Source: Chelatococcus sambhunathii (GTDB lineage Bacteria > Pseudomonadota > Alphaproteobacteria > Rhizobiales > Methylopilaceae). From it: a stretch of DNA of 64,000 nt. The notes beneath the pieces were generated by a model, which was not told where the DNA came from, ran no database searches, and saw nothing but the letters and a program-made list of their open reading frames with translations. Location of the stretch: NCBI GenBank assembly GCA_031316315.1, contig JADBEO010000021.1, positions 1-64,000 on the forward strand. Reading direction: 5' to 3'. Of this stretch, positions 63,158-64,000 are shown piece by piece (position 1 is the stretch's first letter; each line of letters starts with the position of its first letter). Position numbers and translations under genes: made by a program.

Positions 63158-64000
63158 ATGACCGGCATCGTCGATCTGTTCTCCGACACCCAGACGCGCC
63201 CGACCGCCGGCATGCGCGAGGCGATGGCGCGGGCGGAGGTCGGCGACGAGCAGTCGGGCTCGGATCCCACGACCAACGCGCTCTGCGCGCGGGTCGCGGA
63301 GCTTCTCGGCAAGGAGGACGCGGTCCTCATGCCGTCCGGCACCATGTGCAACCTTGTTTCGATCCTCGTGCAGACGAAACCGGGCGACGAAATCGTGGTC
63401 GACGCGACCTCGCACATCTTCAACACCGAAGCCGCCAGCGCCGCGGCGATCGGCGGCGTCTCGACCATGGCGCTCGCAACCGCCGACGGCGTGTTTTCGG
63501 CCGGGCAGGTCGAGGCCGCGATCCGCGCGCCGGTCCGCACGGCGCCGCGCTCGGCCCTTGTTTCGGTCGAGAACACCACCGCCTTCTCGGGCGGCTCGGT
63601 CTGGCCGATCGAGACGGTGAGGGCGGTCCGGGACGTCGCGAAGCGCCACGGCCTGAAGGCGCATTTCGACGGGGCGCGCCTGCTCAACGCGGTCGCCGCG
63701 ACCGGCGTTTCGGCGGCGGATTACGTCGAGGGCTTCGACAGCGCGTGGATCGACCTGTCCAAGGGCCTCGGCTGTCCCGTGGGCGGCGTGCTTGCGGGCT
63801 CGAAGGACTTCATCATCGAGGCCTGGCGCTGGAAGTACCGGCTCGGCGGCGCGATGCGACAGTCGGGCGTGCTGGCCGCGGCCGGCCTCTACGCGCTCGA
63901 CCATCACATCGCGCAGCTTGCGACCGACAACCAGAACGCGACGACGCTCGACGCCGGTCTGCGCAAGATTCCGGGCGTCGCCTTCGAGGCCGGGACGCAG
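63158..64000 (+). CDS. ltaE: Low-specificity L-threonine aldolase-type PLP enzyme (3' end outside window)
   Basis: The frame opens at an ATG at 63158 and is still open at the window end (281 codons seen). It begins IVDLFSDTQTRPTAGMREAM and has GDEQSGSDPTTNAL, then LMPSGTMCNLVSIL and HFDGARLLNAV. The pyridoxal-phosphate lysine is in DLSKGLGCPVG. This is the aspartate-aminotransferase-fold family that splits threonine or other beta-hydroxy amino acids into glycine and an aldehyde. It is divergent from the oxygenase operon across the region with RutR-like sites, so it may be part of the same response. Incomplete only because of the window edge. Confidence 0.88.
   Translation, partial: MTGIVDLFSDTQTRPTAGMREAMARAEVGDEQSGSDPTTNALCARVAELLGKEDAVLMPSGTMCNLVSILVQTKPGDEIVVDATSHIFNTEAASAAAIGGVSTMALATADGVFSAGQVEAAIRAPVRTAPRSALVSVENTTAFSGGSVWPIETVRAVRDVAKRHGLKAHFDGARLLNAVAATGVSAADYVEGFDSAWIDLSKGLGCPVGGVLAGSKDFIIEAWRWKYRLGGAMRQSGVLAAAGLYALDHHIAQLATDNQNATTLDAGLRKIPGVAFEAGTQ

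Overview
GC-rich, gene-dense DNA from a proteobacterium, most likely an alphaproteobacterium of the Rhizobiales/Methylobacteriaceae type. The evidence is the codon bias, the rhizobial-type oxidoreductase, sigma and OmpW genes, and the xfp-ack-fabI and rut/BMP-transporter arrangements. No rRNA, tRNA, CRISPR array or intact insertion sequence was seen.

Region 1 (about 0.3-23.2 kb) looks like a defence island. On the minus strand, in transcription order, it holds: an HNH endonuclease with an N-terminal recognition-like domain; a Hachiman pair (hamA with DUF1837 nuclease, hamB helicase) overlapping by 4 bases; a small DCL/DUF3223 protein 20 bases after hamB; a 2127-residue protein with an N-terminal Cap4/DUF4297-like nuclease and a huge repeat body; and a two-gene, 4-base-overlapping pair of a GIY-YIG/DUF4357 protein and a soluble FtsH-like AAA+ zinc protease. 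Divergently transcribed is a 1867-residue protein with a sacsin/Hsp90-like ATPase domain at the N-terminus and a DUF3883 (NO VEIN-type) nuclease domain at the C-terminus. A frameshifted hsdR remnant marks the right border. The GIY-YIG/FtsH-like pair and the giant Cap4-like protein are the best candidates for undescribed systems.

Region 2 (23.5-27.8 kb) is an ECF41 sigma-factor locus: NmrA-type oxidoreductase and small membrane protein, the ECF41 sigma gene with a membrane-protein partner, a metallo-beta-lactamase-fold hydrolase and a periplasmic cupin. Three sequences matching the ECF41 promoter (TGTCACA, 16-17 bases, CGTC) sit before the oxidoreductase, the membrane-protein/sigma operon and the hydrolase, so the regulon can be read directly.

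Region 3 (27.8-35.97 kb): a broken DNA ligase fragment, an AT-rich MltR-like gene, an OmpW porin, then a phosphoketolase pathway cluster (acetate kinase, FabI, small membrane protein, Xfp) and a frameshifted SnoaL-like gene.

Region 4 (36-43.3 kb): UDP-galactopyranose mutase and a glycosyltransferase, diverging from a glycoside-hydrolase-like protein and an ABC exporter (a probable galactofuranose-containing glycan locus), then two Crp/Fnr-family regulators.

Region 5 (43.6-50.8 kb): a sulfur operon with a substrate-binding protein carrying a NosL-like tail, permease, ATPase, Cys-type sulfatase, its formylglycine-generating enzyme and a SulP transporter.

Region 6 (51.3-64 kb): pyrimidine catabolism. 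rutR-rutABCDF faces a nucleobase-type BMP ABC transporter operon that also encodes a cysteine hydrolase, a VOC protein and an isopenicillin-N-synthase-like 2-oxoglutarate/Fe(II) oxygenase. RutR-like palindromes lie upstream of both operons. A threonine-aldolase gene runs off the right end.
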